From contig JAGHQL010000172.1 of assembly GCA_020080175.1 (NCBI GenBank), positions 1 to 58,956 of the forward strand: 58,956 nt of DNA, given 5' to 3'. The first letter of the stretch is position 1. Each line of letters opens with the position of its first letter. The notes beneath the pieces were generated by a model. That model saw nothing but the letters and a program-made list of their open reading frames with translations, searched no databases and had not been told where the DNA came from. Made by a program: the position numbers and the translations under genes. Positions 56,925 to 58,956 of the stretch are shown piece after piece. Origin of the DNA: Glutinoglossum americanum. Lineage: Eukaryota; Ascomycota; Geoglossomycetes; Geoglossales; Geoglossaceae.

Positions 56925-57715
56925 TACTCAATTTATACAAATTAATAGAGTTAAAAGATGAGGTTATTATTCAATATATAGTTAAATTAACATTATAATT
57001 ATTTCTTCCAAGACTTTAAAATATAAAAGATATAGTTAATTAACTATTATAGATATGCAACATGTCAAATATTGATAAACTCTAGGTTTTTAACTTTGTT
57101 AAACATTAACTTAAACTTCATATATACTTTTTATATAAATATGATTATCAGAGAACTAAATATAAAGATTTAAAAGTTATTATTGATTAGTTTATATTAG
57201 TACAAAATATGAAAGCTAAGTACAGTATTTTAAATAATGATTTTTATAACTTTGATGAAATAAAGTTTATGATAGATATAATCTTTACTAGTATAGTAGT
57301 TACTGCTTTAGACAGTTATAGTAAAGTTAAATTAACTCAATCAAGTAATCAGGAATAGGTAATAATTATTCAAGAGTTGAATTCTTAGAGCTGGTTAATT
57401 TTACTATTTATTGTCTTTATATTTAAGTATCACTATGTGAATTAGTATATAGAATATAATCTTCTTAACGATTAGGTCATTATAATAACTAATAACAACT
57501 AGACAACAAATAAAGTAAGCTTAGATTAGATTAAGTATTTTAATTATTATACAAGTTATACAAAAAACAAATACTAGTTATTAATTTTAAATATTTACAA
57601 GAGTTATCATTTAATAACATTCAAGCTTTATTACTAATAATATGATATTATTATATTATATATACTTTTACATTCTTTTTATTACCTTCAACTACTTGAT
57701 ATTGGCTATTTTTAT
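56925..57715 (+). mobile_element. Fot1/pogo-type DDE transposase relic, heavily RIP-mutated
   Basis: Plus-strand translation follows the Fot1/pogo order despite many stops. An HTH/CENP-B-like part (ELKDEVIIQYIVKLTL; FNFVKH; YKYDYQRTKYKDLKVII) is followed by LVQNMKAKYSILNNDFYNFD (first catalytic Asp), KYHYVN, TTNKVSLD, then QLLILNIYKSYH (second catalytic region, Asp decayed to Asn) and LLHSFYYLQLLDIGYF (the SHLLQPLDVGCF equivalent). Changes from the family consensus are those expected of C-to-T and G-to-A decay. The match stops at about 57,715, where the inverted-repeat element begins. Confidence 0.85.
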
Positions 57716-58106
57716 TATGGTAGCTACTGGGTAAGAATCTGGCCAACTACCAAACAAGTTAAGAAGGAGAGCTAACTTTAAGAAAGGTTGGTAGAATATA
57801 GGAGAGACTAACTTACATATAATATAGGAAGCCAATGATATATGGATGGGGCCCACAAGGCCCCACTAATGATATCATGAATAACTCTATATAAAAGTAC
57901 AGCTAGTGGAGGAACTATATGGGTATTATGAGAACTTTATAAAGAAGCATAAACAGTAGTAAAGGAACTGCATAGATATTATGAAAACTCTATATAGAAG
58001 TATGGTCTAAAAGCACAGCTGGCAAGAGAGCTATATACAAGTATAAGTAAAGGACTATAGCTAAGGGGCCTGTACAGGGTCAATAAAATAACTTAACTAT
58101 TAGCTA

Positions 58107-58395
58107 ATTGTAACAGCTACTTATATAAGCTAGACTATGAAGGTTAGATGCCATGAGCATTAAGACTAAGTTAGCTCTAAGAAGTTAATTATGACGAAGT
58201 AAGGGAGGCTAGTCGCATAACACGATAGAAGGGTAAGCTTAATGATCTTTATGTGACAGCTGCTTATATAAGCTGGGTCGCAAAGGTTGGGTACTATAGG
58301 CATCGAGGCCGAGCTAGCCCTAAAAAGTCAGTCACGATAGAGCAAGGGGGGCTGGCCATGTGGTACGACAGGAGGGTAGGCCTAATGGTCCTTAA
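58107..58395 (+). repeat. tandem duplication, about 140 bases x 2, one copy RIP-decayed
   Basis: Copy A (58107-58245; taacagctacttatataagc) and copy B (58251-58395; tgacagctgcttatataagc) align over their full length. Where they differ, A nearly always has A/T and B has G/C. Both keep a palindromic CTTATATAAG, a possible TATA-type core. Confidence 0.85.
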
Positions 58396-58559
58396 TAGTC
58401 AATCTAATGTGATTATGATATTGACTGATGAGGTTCCCTTCTGGATCCTCCTTGGCCTTCTATATATACTAATGGCCCTGAGGGGCCTATGGGTAAGGAC
58501 CTGCCCAGTTCCCTCTATGGACGTGTACGGACCCCTTGCCTCTGGCTGTGCTTCCATTA

Positions 58560-58805
58560 GGAAGTCCTTATGATGCTTATATAGTTCTCTTACTACTGGC
58601 CATGCCTTCTGCCACTGCCCATGCTCCTATATGGAGTTCCTATAATACCTGTGTGGTTCCTTTGCCACTGGCTGTGCTCCTATGTAGAGTTCCTATGATA
58701 CCATGCGGTTCCTTCGCCGCCGGCCATGCTCTCATGTGGAGCTCCTATGATACCCATGTGGTTCCTTCGCTGGCTGTGCTCCTATATAGAGTTCCTATGA
58801 TGACA
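58560..58805 (+). repeat. about 52-base tandem repeat in the right arm
   Basis: The unit gag(t/c)tcctatgatacc...gtggttccttcgcc...tggctgtgctcc recurs with starts at 58634, 58687, 58739 and 58790 (spacing 53, 52, 51), with a diverged unit before these. Fewer, decayed units occur in the left arm near 57885-58020. Confidence 0.8.
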
Positions 58806-58956
58806 TTATTAGTGGGGCCTTGCGGGCCCCTCTTGTATGTCACCAGCTTAGTGTATTACATATAAAATAGACCCCCCTATGCTTCGCCGACCTTTCTCAG
58901 AGCTAGCCCTCCTTCTCAGCTTGTTTGGTGGCCCACCGGGCCCTTACCTAGTGGCC

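Larger units (their letters stand above)
52968..58956. other. AT-rich, RIP-like transposon island (to the window end)
   Basis: GC content drops sharply at about 52,970, and TA/AT-rich sequence with multiple decayed transposons follows. No intact host gene is seen. GC-rich exceptions are the minisatellites, the solo LTR and the segment after about 58,250. Confidence 0.85.
57722..58956. mobile_element. foldback-like element with long inverted arms (right end at or past the window end)
   Basis: The left arm from 57722 (agctactgggtaag) is an inverted copy of the right end 58790-58956, whose reverse complement starts ggccactaggtaag. The match runs for about 160 bases (to ccccactaatgatatcat / ccccactaataatgtcat) and continues inward through shorter tandem units. 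The left arm is AT-shifted relative to the right. The element interrupts the Fot1-like relic. No coding sequence is evident; open frame 58253-58573 has no recognisable domain. Class uncertain: foldback/MITE-like, or two partial copies in inverted orientation. Confidence 0.7.

Noticed and set aside
58253-58573. 106-residue open frame at the right end
   Set aside because: Lies in repeat copy B and the inverted element; no domain and not preserved in copy A.

Overview
The window is nuclear DNA of a filamentous ascomycete (Pezizomycotina). Evidence is the gene set, many short GT..AG introns (about 45-110 bases, with CTAAC/CTGAC-like branch sites), and an AT-rich transposon island at the right whose C-to-T/G-to-A decay looks like repeat-induced point mutation (RIP). 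Nothing narrows it to a species. No tRNA, rRNA or CRISPR array was seen.

Bases 1 to about 52,970 are ordinary gene-rich DNA. In order: the 3' end of an Ala/Pro-rich protein gene (+); importin KAP123 (-); the sterol transporter NPC1/NCR1 (-); the 30 kDa complex I subunit (-), divergent from the ubiquitin ligase NOT4 (+); a low-complexity protein that may be related to or spliced with NOT4 (+); a coiled-coil protein (-); autophagy ATG13 (+); the DNA repair protein RAD4/XPC (+); an AP-1/YAP1 redox bZIP factor (-); the splicing factor SPF30 (+); branched-chain keto acid dehydrogenase E1 alpha (+), convergent with ubiquinone methyltransferase COQ5 (-); the RSC remodeler subunit RSC9 (-), divergent from a REC114-like meiotic protein (+). 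For all complete genes I placed the introns by hand. In each complete host model the exons add to whole codons and the junctions restore family-conserved residues, except where noted. These are independent housekeeping genes, not a pathway cluster.

From about 49.5 to 53 kb gene quality drops: a small Cys/His-rich terminal exon, a broken FunK1-type kinase relic and a broken ankyrin-repeat gene. From about 52,980 to the end lies an AT-rich island: a 17-base minisatellite, a purine-rich 21-base (7-residue) coiled-coil repeat, a decayed Tc1-like transposase split by a fresh-looking solo LTR, a heavily RIP-mutated Fot1/pogo transposase relic, and a foldback-like element with about 160-base inverted arms. 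That last element contains a tandem duplication in which one copy is RIP-decayed and the other is not. A third, degenerate piece of the same family sits at about 54.6 kb.

I found no convincing new multi-gene system. The strongest novelties are the nested transposon structure and its sharp RIP boundary near 58.25 kb, a YAP1 last intron whose retention would remove the redox domain, the NOT4 to downstream-gene relation, and the small Cys/His-rich protein.
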